Positions 44,077 to 58,577 are shown, counted from the stretch's first letter. The stretch is 64,000 bases of DNA from Chara braunii (GCA_003427395.1 BFEA01000298.1:1853529-1917528); one strand, 5' to 3'. A program made the numbers and translations. Notes: generated by a model from the letters alone, not told the origin.

Positions 44077-47000
44077 GCCANCAGCNAAGGAGNGCAGGAG
44101 AGCCGAGGGGTTGAGGGTCTTGCGGGGCTATCCCCTTTGNTTTTGCTGGGAAGTCCGCCTACGGGACCGACNAGCAGGACCAAGGGCAGGGTTTGACATG
44201 TCCTCCTTTTCCCCTCGCTCCGTTCCCATTTTCATTTTAATTTTTTAATNATTAACACTTTTTNTTTTTTAGGTATTATTAATTTTAAATTTTTGTTGGG
44301 NTTGGTCCGACGCCGGTACATGGGCCAACCGTGCAACCCGAGAGCCTAACTCAGTGGGTACACCCACGAACTGTTGAACTACAGATGACCAAAAATAAAA
44401 GTATTCTGATTATCCGATGNCGTCGGCGGTATGTCGGTATTTNAAAGGCATGGCCCTTAAGCAAGAGAAAGGAAAGGGCAATGTGCCTGACGAGGGTGCA
44501 AATCAGGCACACCGCCCGTCGCACCGCCATTTGCCATGAGATACTTGAGTGTGAGTATGCCCATGGGGACCCGCGGGGTGGTGGACAAGGCTTGGGAGGC
44601 CGTGACCAAGGGATACAGCGGACACCAACTTCGACCTACTGTGTGAGGCTTGGGTGTGGGCCTGCCCAGTCCCATTTCTGTAGTGAGAGGTTTGAGTGTG
44701 AGCGTGCCCATTGAGGCCGGTAAGGTATCAGACCGGTTACACAGATTCTCTGAGGTCCCAAGGGTACGATCTCGTGTATGACCACTTGACAGCAGCCACA
44801 GTTGTATAGCCGCGGGTACGGAGATTTGTCGTCACATCTAAGGACGACCGTAGATGCCCGATTTTATTTATTTGTTTATTTATTTATTTATTTATTTTTG
44901 GTATTATGTTCGAGAATTGGTAGAAATTCATTCACAAGAATTCATGCACAATTTGTGGGTAGTGCCGTGTGACCAGCAAACTGAGCAAAGTACNAAGTTG
45001 CCGCTACTGCAGACGGCCAGGTCTGGTCCCATATGAAGAAGTACANCGATGTGACCTGAACCATGCCCAAGACTGGTNTGTTCCAAAATCTGCATGTTTT
45101 GCAGGTTTGGGGCTGTAGTATGAGCATTCCCGATGGGACCAGAAAGGTGGTGAACTATGGCTGAGTAGGGCNTAGCCAGAGGGAAAGCCAACANAGGCTG
45201 CAGCGGCATTGCCGTGCAGCTCCTCCGTCAGACCCTGGTATATAGGCGAAAACCTACTCAAACTGGTATCTAGTTCCTCCCGTAGTTTTCCGCAAGAGAA
45301 CAGGAACTACTGGGCCATTTTACCGCACGGCAATGTGACCGTGCGCTGTAAATCGGAGGTGGGACCGACGGGGTTACTCAATTGGTACGCCTCTGAACTG
45401 TTGAAATGCAGGCCTGAGTTCGAGCTCCGTTGAGAGTGGGCGAGTAAGATACTATGAAATNNAGGTTATTAAAAGGACCGGTCTGCCAGGGATGATATTT
45501 CAGGGCCGCCGCCCTGTCTGAGTCCTCCGGGACATCTGTTAAGGTTGGAGCAATACCCCAGCTGCGGGGGCGGTCACGGGCGTTTGGGCCATGTGTGGGT
45601 GACTGNAAATCCGGGGGCTTGTTGCTCCCTGAGTTGTAGTCTTGCGGAGCAACTTCTGCTATAAGTCTGGCAACAGTTCCGAGGCCTGTAGTAAAACCAA
45701 GTGGCTCGGCTCAGTTAGAGCACTCACCACTGCAGGCAGTAGCATTCACGTTCGTATCAATACGTGAATACGGTAAAATACAAGTAGGGAAGTGCAAGGG
45801 TGAAGTCATCCTTGTGAGTAGTGGGGGATCGTGATCCTCGATTCTTGCTTTTTGTATTTTATTTTATTTTTATTATTATTTTTTCTTCTTGTTTTCTGTC
45901 GTCGCTTTGAAGATGGTTTTAGGCTTTTATGCCTCTTTGCTTAGAGGGATGAACCTGGCGCCGTGTTTGATCAGATTCATCCCACGCTGACTTATGCCGG
46001 GAGGCTGCAAGGAATACTATATGAGGTGAGCCTGACAACAAGGCAGGAGGACGCTGCTGTTTCGAAGACAAGGTGTTGAGGGATTGCATAGTGGCAAGCA
46101 ACATTAAGTGGGAACGCGTGCGTTAGCAGCAGACGAGGCGGAAGAAAAAGAAGAAGAAGACGGATGCGACGGGGAAGAGGGAAGAGGAGGATAAAAGACG
46201 GTGTAGTTCGCTCATTCCTTGATGGAAGAGGGCGAGGTAAAGGTCGTTTTCAGGGTTATGAGGTAGGGTGAATTCAAATCCGAGGTTAGTTTTGGTGTAG
46301 GTTTAGTAAAAAGAGAGATAGGAGAGAAAGGGCTTGCGCGGTGATGGCGGGGAAGAGGTGATGGTGAAATCGAAAGTTGCGTAGCTCGCCCATTTCTCGA
46401 TGGATTTGGGCGAGGAAAGATGCTAAACCAGTGTTTCTGGCCATTGCGAGTGCGATGGCGGTGTCAAAATTGGTAGTAAGGCATTAGGTTTTTGGGATCT
46501 GAGCAACAGGGGCTGCGCCATTGCTATAAGAGGTCGAGTATAGTAATGAATCTGGCCGCATTTCTAGCGGAGGATTCATTCTCATTTTGCAGGCTTGGTG
46601 ACCAGCGGGCGAAGTCTCTAGCTGTGTTCTAGCGGGAAATCCACCCCTTGCCTCATCGCCATTGAAGCACCTGTGACGGGCGATGTTATTTCTTCATCAT
46701 CAGTGTGCATGCATGCGGCCAAGGTCTCGGCCAGGTTCATTGGTAGCTTTACATGAGCACGGGCAAGGCGGGGTTCGAGAAGTAAGCACCAAGAGAAGAG
46801 TGGGGCCGAAGGAGAGAAGGGAAATGATACTTACCTGGCCGCACAGTTTGTTTTGACGTCTATCATTCTCATTCATGGTGGTNGTCGTGGTTGTGGTCTC
46901 CATCGCCGCGCCGTGATCCTCGTCCCCATGTTATCGTGGTACTCNCCTANNTCCTGTTCGCCACAGTCATCTTCATCGGGCCATCACCANCGTCTTCATT

Positions 47001-47130
47001 CACGATGNTGCTCTTTGATTGCATTCGCCACAAGTGATCATGCTCGTGATTCCGGTCTGAGTGCAGATGCTCGTCGTGCCCGATGGTTGTAACTACCAGT
47101 CGGATTCAACCGTAAGTGTGTGCAGGAACC

Positions 47131-47650
<520 letters not shown>

Positions 47651-49983
47651 CAGTCGCCACGATTTGGTGATTGCAGAAGAACGGAGCGTCGAGCTACGGT
47701 GACAAACTGCGGACTCACTCGGGGGGATAGTGGACGCTGCATCTGGCCGCATTTATAACGAAAGATTTATTCTCATTTTGCATATTTGGAGAGTACAGGG
47801 GCGAGGTCTGTTGCAGCGCCCTTCTGCCCTTAACCACAACCGCTGTCTTGATCCGGCGTGCCTCACGATGATGTCCGTTCTTGTGATCACCTCTTTGAGT
47901 TCAAACGTTGTTCGTTGCTGCTATCGCGATAACATGCGTCATTACTCATGCAATCATGGTTGTCATTAGAGTATGTTGCCTGGTATCATACTCGTCATCA
48001 CAATTATTTTCTTGATCTTGATCTTGGTGGTTGGCATCGGGGTTGCTTCTATCTTAATGGCTGCGTTGCAGCTGGTTGCACCCTCCATCGTGAACTTGCT
48101 GCTTTTCTCGTCGAATGTACCAAGTCAAATGGACTAACTAGGTGCATTCCAAAAACTATTACTTTATGTCTTTACTAGGAAACCACACCCTGATTTCGAG
48201 AGAGAGAGAGAGAACGAGGGTGAGACTATAGGAAAGAGAAAGTAGGAGGAAGGAGCACGAACGAAAGGGAGAAGCGTGGTGAGAGCGAGGGCTGACAAAT
48301 ACTTACCTCACCTGTCGTGCTCGAAAGCACGGGAGCCAAGATAATGATAAAGGCTGGGATGGTATAGGTGCCGCTTCCTCAGTTTTTGAACGAAAGACTC
48401 ACTTTCGTTTACTACGTTTCGTGATTAAGAGGGGAGGGGTCAGAGGCACGGTCAGACTGTAGCTACGTTAAGAGGATACGATCTGTTGATATTTGGGGTG
48501 TTGCTGCCGTCCAGCCTGTTGAATTGCCGTTTGTCCCTGGGGTGATGCTGTGGCTGCAAGTAAGAGTTGCAGCAGTAGATTTGGAGCTTGATGCAAATCT
48601 TCGTTGATGCTAAAGTACTTATGCTCGAACCACTAGGAGTTGCTGCTGCCGACATCTCAAGTTTAGGCTCACAACGACACTGATTCCGACAGTCTGCAGT
48701 TATTCTATGTTAAGTTGTTGCCTGTGACCAGGTCGGTCGTACCGTTGTAGTGGCGGGACAACCAGTGTGGCTGACTGAGTGTAGCGGTGTCTATCGCATC
48801 ATATCGGATTACTGTTGTCGTGGCCAGTGGTACGGCTGTGTAATCAACGTAGCACCTGTTGTGTGTAATCAACGTAGCACCTGTTGTGTGTAATCAACGT
48901 AGCACCTGTTGTTATTTCGGTACACTTTGCGTCGTCCATACAGCATGTGCTTTCTTCGATAGCACTGATTGCAGGGCACTGTTCACCACGATGAGCTGCC
49001 ATTGCTGAAGTTCGTGACTTGAGCCACAATAGTCAGTGTAAGTTGCTGCAGCAAGGGTAGCTGATGTCACAGTATTAGCGCTGCAGCTACCAAATGCCAT
49101 TAGGACGGTTGCTGCAACAGCTACTCGTGCTTTCAGGAGTGGCGACGACGACCTGAGCTGCTGTCGTAGATCGGTTACCAAGGTTTATTGCTGCTGTACT
49201 TCGGTCATTGGGGACATGCGGAGCGAACGGTACATTTGCTGTGCACATTTGGGCAGAACGGTAAGATTGCGGCTCTGAGCTTCTTGTACGTGGGACGCAG
49301 TGCTTTTATTAGAAACGAAAACTGAGTTGGGCGCTGCTGCTGCCCGGATCACTGCTCCTCATTTGTGCGTCACCACTGAGCACCATTTCCTCTTCACGAC
49401 GGGGTCGCTGCTGCGAGTTGGAGGACTGTTACTCTACGTTTCGGTCGTGGTTTGATCGTCTTCACTGCGTTTATTGGCCATCATTGCGGGACCCTCAGGA
49501 GTGGAAGACAACAAGGCCCTCTCCCGGAAGTCTGAGTGAACCTCTCTCGTATCTTGAGAGTCTGAACTTTCTTTTTCTGTCATTCTTACTCTCAATCTAG
49601 TCTTTTGGTGCCGAGAGGAAGGCGGCAGGCGGGATTGAAACCCGTAATCCCCGCCAAGACCTCTGTGGGAGGTTTGCCCCACCGATTGCGTGAGCTCTGC
49701 CGGAACCCAAGCGGGGTTCTGGAGGCAGAGAATTGCAGGTATAACTCTCGTTTGACGCGTGTGATCCCTTCCCCTATCTGCTATCCCCTTGGGTATCAGA
49801 ACGTATATGTGAGAGGCTACTACTTTTTCTGTTTATTATATTTGACAGGACATGCACTGTGAAAGGTTTAATGAACAAGTATATATGAGAGACCAGATAA
49901 CCCTTGAGTAAATTCAGACGGAACAAATTGGGGGAAGGTGGGAGAAAAGAGTTATGCATGCGTTTGACCGGGTCAACCCAAGG

Positions 49984-51235
49984 CTGAGCCCCTCCAGGTG
50001 GATGTGGGCTCAGTGCTGTATTTTTATTGAGGTTTGCTGATCTGAATGAGTGGCTCTTATGGCTGGTCCACCCGGGTGGGATAGGATCAGTCGTTGTTTT
50101 ATTTGAGGGTTTTTTAACAGGAGGATGGACACCCCGGGTGGGGAAGGCTCAGAATCCTGATGTTTATTTTAATGAGTTATGGTGCACGTTTTTTTCTGAG
50201 GGAATAACGGCATAAGACTAAGCGTACACTAGGGTTAGAGTGGCTTAGTCATGAGCCACGAATTAACTGGCCAACCAAAAGTATTAATTTTGATATATAT
50301 ATTTTATTGAACTTATACTTCTGACAGACGGGCACCCCGGGTGGGAAAAGCCTGTCAGTAAGTCAAGTAGAACTAAGGAAGAGGGAAAGAGATGAAGAGT
50401 AAAACAAAGGTAACTGGTCAGACTGAACGTACCCTAGGGTTAAGGCGGTTCAGTTTTATACTCATGATAACACTAAGGAGCAGAGAGTTAGTATAAATCT
50501 GTTTTATTTTTCCTTCTAGACATGAGGCAAGATCGAAAGTTTCATTATTGGAAAGGTCCGATCGACTGCTTAATAAGAGAAGGAAAGACATGTAGTCTGT
50601 GCAAGTATTTGTACCCTATTTTATATTGTATGGCTAACTAGGCGTACCCTAGGGTTAGGGCGGCCTAACGATAAGCCTTTGTCGTTTAGTGTAAGTTGGA
50701 CGTACCCTAGGGTTAGGGCGGTCCAGCGTTTCAGTGTTTATAACTGTTCAGGCAGATCAGGCACACCGTAGGGTTAGGGCAGCGTGATCACATTGCCTTA
50801 TGTAACTTAAACTGTATGGCAAACTAGGCGTACCCTAGGGTTAGGGCGGCCTAGTGATATGCTTTTGTCGTAGATGTGTTGTGGGTTGGACGTACCCTAG
50901 AGTTAGGGCGGTCCAACTTTTTGTCGTTTGTATTTATGTTAAGGCAAGCTAGACCTACCCCTGGGTAGGGATGGTCTAGAATTTGTAACTTTGTTTAAAG
51001 CAGATTGGGCATACCCTAGGGTTAGGGTAACCCAGTTCTATGCTATTTGTCGTCAGTTAGGCAGAAGCCAGACGTACCCTAGGGTTAGGGCGGTCTGGTC
51101 ATATGCCTTATGTGTACAGGTCATGTTACATTGGACATACCCTAGGGTTAGGGCAGTCCAAATGTGCGTACTTTAATTGTGTACCTAGGCAGGTCAGGCA
51201 TACCCTAGGGTTAGGGCCTTGTCTGACCGTATGCC
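49984..51235 (+). repeat. hairpin array of the 3' LTR
   Basis: Copy of 27466-28717 at offset 22518. I found no difference in the dense part, so it adds no independent evidence for stem covariation. Confidence 0.85.
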
Positions 51236-53194
51236 AAAGGAAAGGGGGATGCAAAAGGGAATGAACATAGCGATTTAACGAGCTACTTTGACTAAATTAA
51301 TGTGGGATTGTGAGAGATGTTTGGTTATGCATGTTTGTGGGCTCTCACTCTGGGGCATCTCTTTGATAGTTAGTTGCTTTAGGTGTTCGACGAATGCTAG
51401 ACCTATAGGCAGGTAGGATGGATGATGAGAGGGAAAGCTTGGGATAAGATAGGAATGACTCTACTAGGAGTTAGGATCAGTGTTATCGCACAGCCTCATC
51501 AAGAGGTCGTACAGATTATCGTTGATTCTACCTTCCAAGTAAGTGTCAGAAGCTAGTCCCAAGTATAGTTATGCCTTGTTTTTTTAGTTTCAGCTTTGTG
51601 TAAATCTTGGCAACCTCCTCTTCCTACGGGAAGCGCTGCCGAAATTTCTACAAATCTAAAAGAGTTGGTAATTTTTGAACTCGTAGAAATTCTGGAAAGT
51701 TACTTTTCCTACGGGAAGCGCTGCCGAAATTTCACAGTTTTTAGGAAGTTAGATTATATTTTAGCTAAGAGAAACTTGACAAATCCACCCTGGGTAGAGG
51801 AGATGATGCCAAATTTTTCTCAGTGACTTGGTGTTAGTGAGGGAAGCTGAATGTGAGACTGGTAGAGGAGCTAGGGTACGAATTGGGGAACTATCCTCTA
51901 ATCGGGTTGAAAATAGTAGTGGTTCTCTTTGACCTATATTGTGATGCAGGTTTTTACATCCGATTAAAGGCTCAAATTGTTCGGCCTGATTCTACGAAAG
52001 GATCACTTGTCTGTTATCACTGATAACAGGTCGGTTGCCGATTCGTCGATTTACGACTCAACTTTCCAATCTCTCNTGCCTCTNAACNTAAGGCCTTGGC
52101 CCCTGCCANGATTTATGTGCTTNTTTAAGTTTTCACCCNGTTTCTTTATAAATGGTCATTTCGTAANGACTNAGTACTTTTGTTGAGGCTGGGTGGGGAA
52201 ATGGTTGNGCTTGAGTGCATAAGGNAGGGTGTGAGCTGCAGGAGGCTGAAAAGTTGACCCCTTTTAGTGCGTGTGATGTTGTCTGAATGTCGGATGACTT
52301 GCAGGTATGTATGGGAGGAACTCNATTAAATATATGGTGAATGATTATGTTTTGAATTCAGATGGGCAAACCACACAATTGTCGTGAGAGTGTACTACCC
52401 CACAACCTGTTGTTTTGGGTGAGATTGTTCTTTTCCCAGCCCAATGATGTNATAATCANAGTAAGCGTACNCTCGNGNAACCNTTATGGGGCTATGNGAC
52501 NGCACGCTTGCNTCCTTCTATTCTCTTTGACTTCGTGTGGTAGGGCAGTGGTCCCAAGCCTGGAAACCAAGATCCTTGTCCGGGACGTCCCAGNCCCCAG
52601 ACTAACATTGAAGGTATTTTTTTCCGATAGTGTTAAGAGGATTTGTTTATCATCCTTGTTGAGGTTATTTTGGTGGAACGATAAAGNTCCNNGCGGAAGG
52701 ATTAGCGTGTCGCTGNTGATGCGNCAGACAACTCACCACCGCTCCGAATTCCTTCCTGCCCTAGGGACCATTTTACCCCGCACCCTTTGGGGCACCTCAG
52801 GGTGCAGAAGATGGTAAGACCCTCATACCGGTCTTGCGCTTGCTAAAGGTTTACCCCCCTTAGCGTGCGCTTCAGCCAACGCCTGAGTATCGAGAGCGAC
52901 CCCATGGCTCAAAAAGAGGCCACTCATGTATGGGCATCACATAGTGCACCGACATCACGACTGCATGCGCAAATCCGCATTGTTGGTCGATATGCCTGGG
53001 TATTGCATCCGCGCGGCTTTATACTAAACCATACGCGCAACACTTATCGATTTCCGCGCTCTAAAGTTATGGGTAAAGTGGAGAAAGCAAAAGCACGTTA
53101 TGGCCAGTAGGCCCGAGCTTCGGCCATGCGAAGCGACGTGTAGGCAGGGAATCATCCCTAACCGGCCTATGGGGCCCCGCGTACGAGTCTCCAA

Positions 53195-54384
53195 CATATC
53201 GAACGTCGGGCGACCTATGGGCCTGATTTTTGGCCTTACCCATGCGCACCCTTCGCGTTGGCCTACCCCTTCCAGTTGGGACGACTATCAGACTATTTGC
53301 AGTTGCTTCCTCCTTTAAGTTATCATGGTTGGACGTTGTAGTCCATGGTAGCCGTCAAAGTCAAACCCCTTGATTTCGACTACCACGACAGCCTTGAAGC
53401 TGTCTACTTAACCCCTCTGCACAGGGTGCAGAAGAGGGTGTGGTCTTCAACCGCGCATGGCGGTTGTATGGCGTCAAGAGATTACCCCTCAAAGCGCCTG
53501 TCAGTCGACACTTGAGTGTGGAACGCGACCCTCGAGATTATCAATGGCTGCGAGACTACGAGTACCACATAGTACCCCAACAGCGCAAATGCTTGCGAAT
53601 GCCCGCATGGCTGGTCGATATGAGAAGGCCATGCGCGCGCACGACTCTTATACGAAAGTCCAGCGCGCGGTACCTCTATGATTCTCGCGACGTGAAGTTA
53701 TGGGATGGATACTGAAGGGACTAGGACTGTTGTGATGTTGTGTTTGTTTTGTGTTTTTCCATGTGTTATGTGTGGGTAGATGTGAATGTTCATCTCGAAC
53801 GCCGGGCGACCTATGGGCCTGATTTTGGGCCTTACCCATGCACACCCTTCGCGTTGGCCTACCCCTTCCAGTTGGGACGACTATCAGACTATTTGCAATT
53901 GCTTCCTCCTTTAAGTTATCATGGTTGGACGTTGTAGTCCGTGGTAGCCGTTAAAGTCAAACCCCTTGATTTCGACTACCACGACAGCCTTGAAGCTATC
54001 TACTCAACCCCTCTGCACAGAGTGCAGAAGAGGGTGTGGTCTTCAACCGCTCATGGCGGTTGTATGGCGTCAAGAGATTATCCCTCTAAGCGCCTGTCAG
54101 CCGGCACTTGAGTGTAGAACGCGACCCTCGAGATTATCAATGGCCGCGAGACTACGAGTACCACATAGTACCCCAATAGCGCAAATGCTTGTGAATGCCC
54201 GCATGGCTGGTCGATATGAGGAGGCCATGCGCGCGCACGACTCTTATACGAAAGTCCAGCGCGGTATCTCCCTGATTGTCGCGACGTGAAGTTATGGGTC
54301 GGATACTGAAGGGACTAGGACTGTTGTGATGTTGTGTTTGTTTTGTGTTTTTCCATATGTTATGTGTGGGTAGATGTGAGTGTT
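53195..54384. repeat. 594-bp tandem duplication in the 3' LTR terminal domain
   Basis: Unit one 53195-53790 and unit two 53791-54384, each starting CAT(A/C)TCGAACG and ending TAGATGTGARTGTT. The 5' LTR has a single copy (about 30678-31291). The units differ by a few percent, so the duplication is not brand new. Confidence 0.85.
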
Positions 54385-54813
54385 GTGGTGTAACGTGTGG
54401 TGTGTGTGATGCGTCCTAGTCGAACGGCGCCGAGTCGCGTTTGGGGCCTCAACCCCCAGTACGTCGATTCGCGTGCGGGTTCGATTTTTTCGGCTGTTCG
54501 ACCACGCGTAACCCCCTATGCTACAGCGAACGAGAAACGCCCTCGGCTTGGCCACCTCTGCAATTGCATACGAAAAACTTTCGCATGTGGTTCAGCAGCT
54601 CGGCGGGGATACGCCCACCTAAGGGATGGTGACAACTCCCGCAGGTGGAGGTAAGCGGTGCCTTGCGTGATCCTGTCTTGTCGTAGGGGCTCACGAGAGG
54701 TACGGCTGGCGCACTCGGTCGGAGCGGCTAAAAACACTGCGACAAAGTCCTGCAAAATCTTGCGTGACGCGGCCGAAAGGGTCCCCATGTGGGATCGATG
54801 CGCTCGACAACGC

Positions 54814-55163
54814 GACCGCTAGGTTCCCATGTCGGCTTGCCTTCTCTGCGCTGTGGCCACCTCGCATTCTACTTCGCACGTAAGACTACCAACGGTCACC
54901 TATCCCTACCAAGGGCACCTCTTACTCCTAGTAACTAATGTCAGGCCGGCCAACTGTGCCGGTTGCATAATCCAAAGTGGAAAAATCACCCGCGCGCCTT
55001 AATCCCGAGCGCCCACACCCGCTCTACTCTAATCAAGCATCCTACCTACATAACCAAATAGTTTTAGGCACGTCTCGCGCGGTACATTTTAGACCTTTAC
55101 TCTTACTCCCGGTCACCTGCAAAAACTAGGGCGGATACCCTTGTCAGGGTATTCGCGCCGACA
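54814..55163 (-). repeat. solo LTR, second part (LTR start)
   Basis: Reverse complement begins TGTCGGCGCGAATACCC, matching the start of the outer LTR at 7515 for about 200 bp (for example TGATTAGAGTAGAG and CGCGCGGGTGATTT-like). Joined to 21160 across the inner element it restores a continuous LTR start. It is preceded by the right ACGC copy (54810-54813). Confidence 0.85.
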
Positions 55164-55167
55164 ACGT
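55164..55167. other. target site duplication ACGT (right copy, solo LTR)
   Basis: ACGT immediately after the solo LTR start at 55163, matching 12861-12864. Confidence 0.8.
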
Positions 55168-55264
55168 GCTAGAGCCATAGGAGTTAGTTTCAATTCTTGC
55201 ATTTTCTGAGTTTATTTTTACTTAGGTCAATTTCTGCAGTTTCTGAGACTTTTTATTATACGTG

Positions 55265-55880
55265 GTAAGCCACTTTTCTTACGGGAAGCGCTGCCAAAAT
55301 TTCTACAAAACCAACGAGTTAGTTAGATGTTGTTTTTTCAAAGCTCAATCTGTCTGACTACTGTGGCCTAGTAAAAATATGGAGAGTCTCCTTTTCTAAA
55401 AGGAGTGCTGCCCAAATTTTTGCTATTTCAGGGAGTTATACAAAATTGGACTTTGACAATTCAAAGTCACTTATCTTTCTGAACTTAGTTTTGTATAAAT
55501 CTTGAGATAGCACTTTCTCTACGGGAAACGCTGCCGAAATTTCTACAAAATCTAAAGAGTTAGTCAAACTTTGTCCTAAGTTGAATTCATGAATCGATCC
55601 TGAGTTCGTATCTGACTTAGTACAAATCTGGGAAGTCTACCTTTCTAGAGGAAATGCTGCCCTAATTTTTACTAATTCAGGAAGTTAGACAAGTTTGAAC
55701 TTTCCAGAGTTAGGGACTATTTTTGTTTTCATGTTTGGATTATTATAAATTATGCGAAGACACTTTTTCTAGGGGAAGCGCTGCCGAAATTTCCTAAATT
55801 TAGAAGAGTTAGATTATATTTTTGACAGGTGACAATTTTTGGTAGTTCACTCCGTATAGAGGAGATTCTGCCAAAAGACC
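55265..55880 (+). repeat. alternating ~120-bp repeat array in outer LTR
   Basis: Six units alternating A (ACGGGAAGCGCTGCCAAAAT-like near 55279, 55520, 55770) and B (GGAGTGCTGCCCAAATTTTT-like near 55400, 55648, 55863). The first B unit has a perfect hairpin, CTCCTTTT..AAAAGGAG. Confidence 0.8.
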
Positions 55881-56083
55881 TACTTTTCCCTTAGGCGTTT
55901 GTTTGAGGATAGACCCAGGATTAATTAGGTAGAATGATCATTGGTGAGCTTGAGATATGGAGGTTACGCTTGATTTAGACTCATAGATCTAGCTTGGGGT
56001 TGGTCTGGCTTATGTTACAGGTCCTTCTAGATGTTTGATTTGAGATCAGGATAAGCCTAGCTCGATCCTACAAGGATCGCCTT

Positions 56084-56102
56084 CTATTATCACTGATAAT
56101 AG
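56084..56102 (+). other. conserved covarying hairpin (outer LTR)
   Basis: CTATTATCACTGATAATAG, same loop as 29493-29511 with a compensated stem pair, followed by the same GGTCGGTTGCCGATTCGTCG block. Confidence 0.75.
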
Positions 56103-56560
56103 GTCGGTTGCCGATTCGTCGATTTACGACTCAATTCCAACTGATCCTCAATACTTAACCTAAAAGGCTTTATCCCTGGTGATTTTATTGTTTTACTAAG
56201 GTTTTACCTGAACTTTTATTGAATGGCCATTTAACGAAGGTACGGAGTATTTAATTATGGTTGGTTGGCTGAAGGTTGGGGCTTGCATGACTAAAGTGAG
56301 GGGTACTGAGTACAGAGAGTGGTTGGGGTTGACTCCGTGTAGTACGTGGACTTTGTTGGATTTTTTATATGATTGCCGGTATGTTTTGTGGCTCGGATTT
56401 TGGATTTGACTACCTCCGATCACACATATACATATGGTTGTGAGGAGCCCCATTGTGATTGTGAGAAGTGATCGTCACATACTTATCCCCATTATACTTC
56501 TCCTTCTCTGCCTACGGTTTACCGGGCAGTTCTATTTGACGGTATATATATATATATATA

Positions 56561-57335
56561 TAGGGTTGCCAGCGTTCGGGACGGGCCGAACGCCCGAACC
56601 CGAACACCCGAAAGTACGGGACCGCTTCGGAAGGCGTTCGGCCGTTCGGGCCGAACACGGACAAAAAAAAAACAAAACAAAAAAAAACAATATTTTTAGA
56701 AAATTTCGAAAAAAATAAATGTTATGGAAAACAATAAGCTAAACAACATTTGCCTGGGCACTACATCCAAATTTTTTACTAAATTTGAATTAAAAATCAA
56801 ATACAGAAAATAATCACTTTGATAAAAATAAGAAAAAATAAAAAGAGAATTAAAATGAGTGAGTGTGCCAACACCTTTTCGACACCGCCATCTTTGCCGA
56901 TTTTTAATTATTTTTTGGCATTGACAAATGCTCTGAAAATTTACAGATATGTAGTTTACATAATCAATAACTCATTAAATAGTTTTTAAAAAATAATAAA
57001 ACTCTTTAGGCCCCAAAATAAAGTGAAAACAAAAAGTTAAAAGTGAAAAAAAAACAAAATAGTGAGTGGGCGAGCACGTTTTGACACCCCCATCTTTGAC
57101 GATTTTTAATGTTTTTTTTGGCTTAGCATAATGGCTTCAAAATTTATAAGCGTGTAGGTTACATCATAGAGAACTCACAAAAAAACATTCAGAATAAAAA
57201 ACTTATTTTTAGGCCCCGAATTTTGTTTTGACGAGGGCCGAACCTGAAGGTGTCCGGCCCCCGAATGGGAACCCGAACGCCCGAACGTTCGGGGGCTAGT
57301 CCGGGGGCCCCTGAACGTTCGGTCAGGTAACCCTG
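56561..57335. mobile_element. hAT-like MITE (775 bp)
   Basis: Terminal inverted repeats TAGGGTTGCC (left) and CAGGGTTACC (right, reverse complement), flanked by TATATATA on both sides, consistent with an 8-bp duplication but inside TA repeats. Ends are GC-rich with many CCGAACG/CGTTCGG motifs in both orientations, a layout typical of hAT subterminal binding sites; the core is AT-rich. The core holds a diverged ~190-bp tandem duplication (56856-57040 and 57061-57240). No coding sequence. It lies inside the outer LTR. Confidence 0.7.
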
Positions 57336-57343
<8 letters not shown>

Positions 57344-57373
<30 letters not shown>

Positions 57374-57412
57374 TAGATATATATAGATATAGATATAAAT
57401 GTATATCTATGC
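57344..57412. repeat. TA/GA simple repeats
   Basis: TA, then GAGA, then TATAGATA-type repeats directly after the MITE. Confidence 0.85.
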
Positions 57413-58577
57413 CGGGAGTTCGTGTGGCCTGAGGGGCCTGTGTATTAAGAGTAAAAGTAGGGGTTGGGGTTAAGAAAAGAAAGGGTAAAACCCCCTTTTT
57501 CTGATTGTATGCTTCTTAATAAATTCCCTGTCGGACGTTGGTCCTGGGCCTGGATTCAAGGTCCTTGTCCAGGAGATCCCAAGCCCTAGTCTCTGCATGA
57601 AAGGAATTTTTCCCCGAGCAGAGCCTATTTACCTTGCCTGCCGAGACACTCAAGCAGAAGGCCTGAGGTCTTGCGGCGGCCGCACGGCTATTCCTTCAGC
57701 CGTGCAATATCGTGAGGGAGTAGACCCTCACGATACTTCGAGTCTGACACTTGAGTGTCATAAGCGGTACTCGGATTCACAAGGGACCGCTTGGTCATGA
57801 GCACTACATAGTATGTCATCATCGCGACTGCTTGCATACGCTTGCATTGCGAGTCGATATGAGTAGGCCCTGCGACCGCACAATTTTATACTAAGTCTCG
57901 CACGCAAACGCCTATCTGATTCCCGCATCGGATAGTTATGGGATGGCTACTAAGGGACTAAGAGTGTTGTCTCGTTGTTTGTGTTATGTCGTTTCGTGCG
58001 TATGTTGTATGTGTGTTTTATTTTTATGTTCTTTATAGTGGTGTGCGCGTGGCGTGAGGGATGCGTCCTAGTCGATCGGCGATGAGTCATGCTTGGGACC
58101 TCAACCCCCCCAGGTGTTGGTTCACGTGCGGGTCCATAGAGGCGTAGTACCGCGCATGCCCCCTATGTTACAACGAACGAGAAACGCCCTCGGTTGGTAC
58201 ACCTCTACGATTGCATCTGATCAACCTTCGTATTGTGGACTGGTAGCTCGGCGGGGATACGCCCATCGAAGGGAGGTGACAACTCCCGTAAGGTGGAGGT
58301 AAGTCGTGCCTCGAGTGGGCCCTATCCTATTGTTGGGGCTCGCAAGAGGTATGGTTGGCGCACTCGGCCGGAGCGGCTTGAGGAAGCTCCATGTATGTAT
58401 CGCGACGAAAATTTAGACCAACTCCTGCATGACGCGGCCGGGAGGGTCCCACGCTGCCCTTGAGTAGTGCCGGACCGATGCACTCGACACCGTGATCCGT
58501 ACGGCAAATTGGGATGCCATTTCCTTATGCGCCGTCTTAACCCAGTTATACCTTATGAACGGGTGCGACACTACCAT

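Larger units (their letters stand above)
55168..58489 (+). repeat. outer element LTR, second part (3.3 kb)
   Basis: Continues the LTR that stops at 12864. It has the alternating repeat array (55265-55880), the covarying hairpin (56084-56102), a MITE insertion (56561-57335) and the family terminal domain from 57.55 kb to the end GCACTCGACA at 58489. The MITE accounts for 775 bp of this length, so the LTR without it was about 7.9 kb. Confidence 0.85.

Noticed and set aside
58093-58302. ORF shared in position with ORFs near 900-1120
   Set aside because: It is the homologous LTR terminal domain; frames are short, differ between copies and contain no domain.
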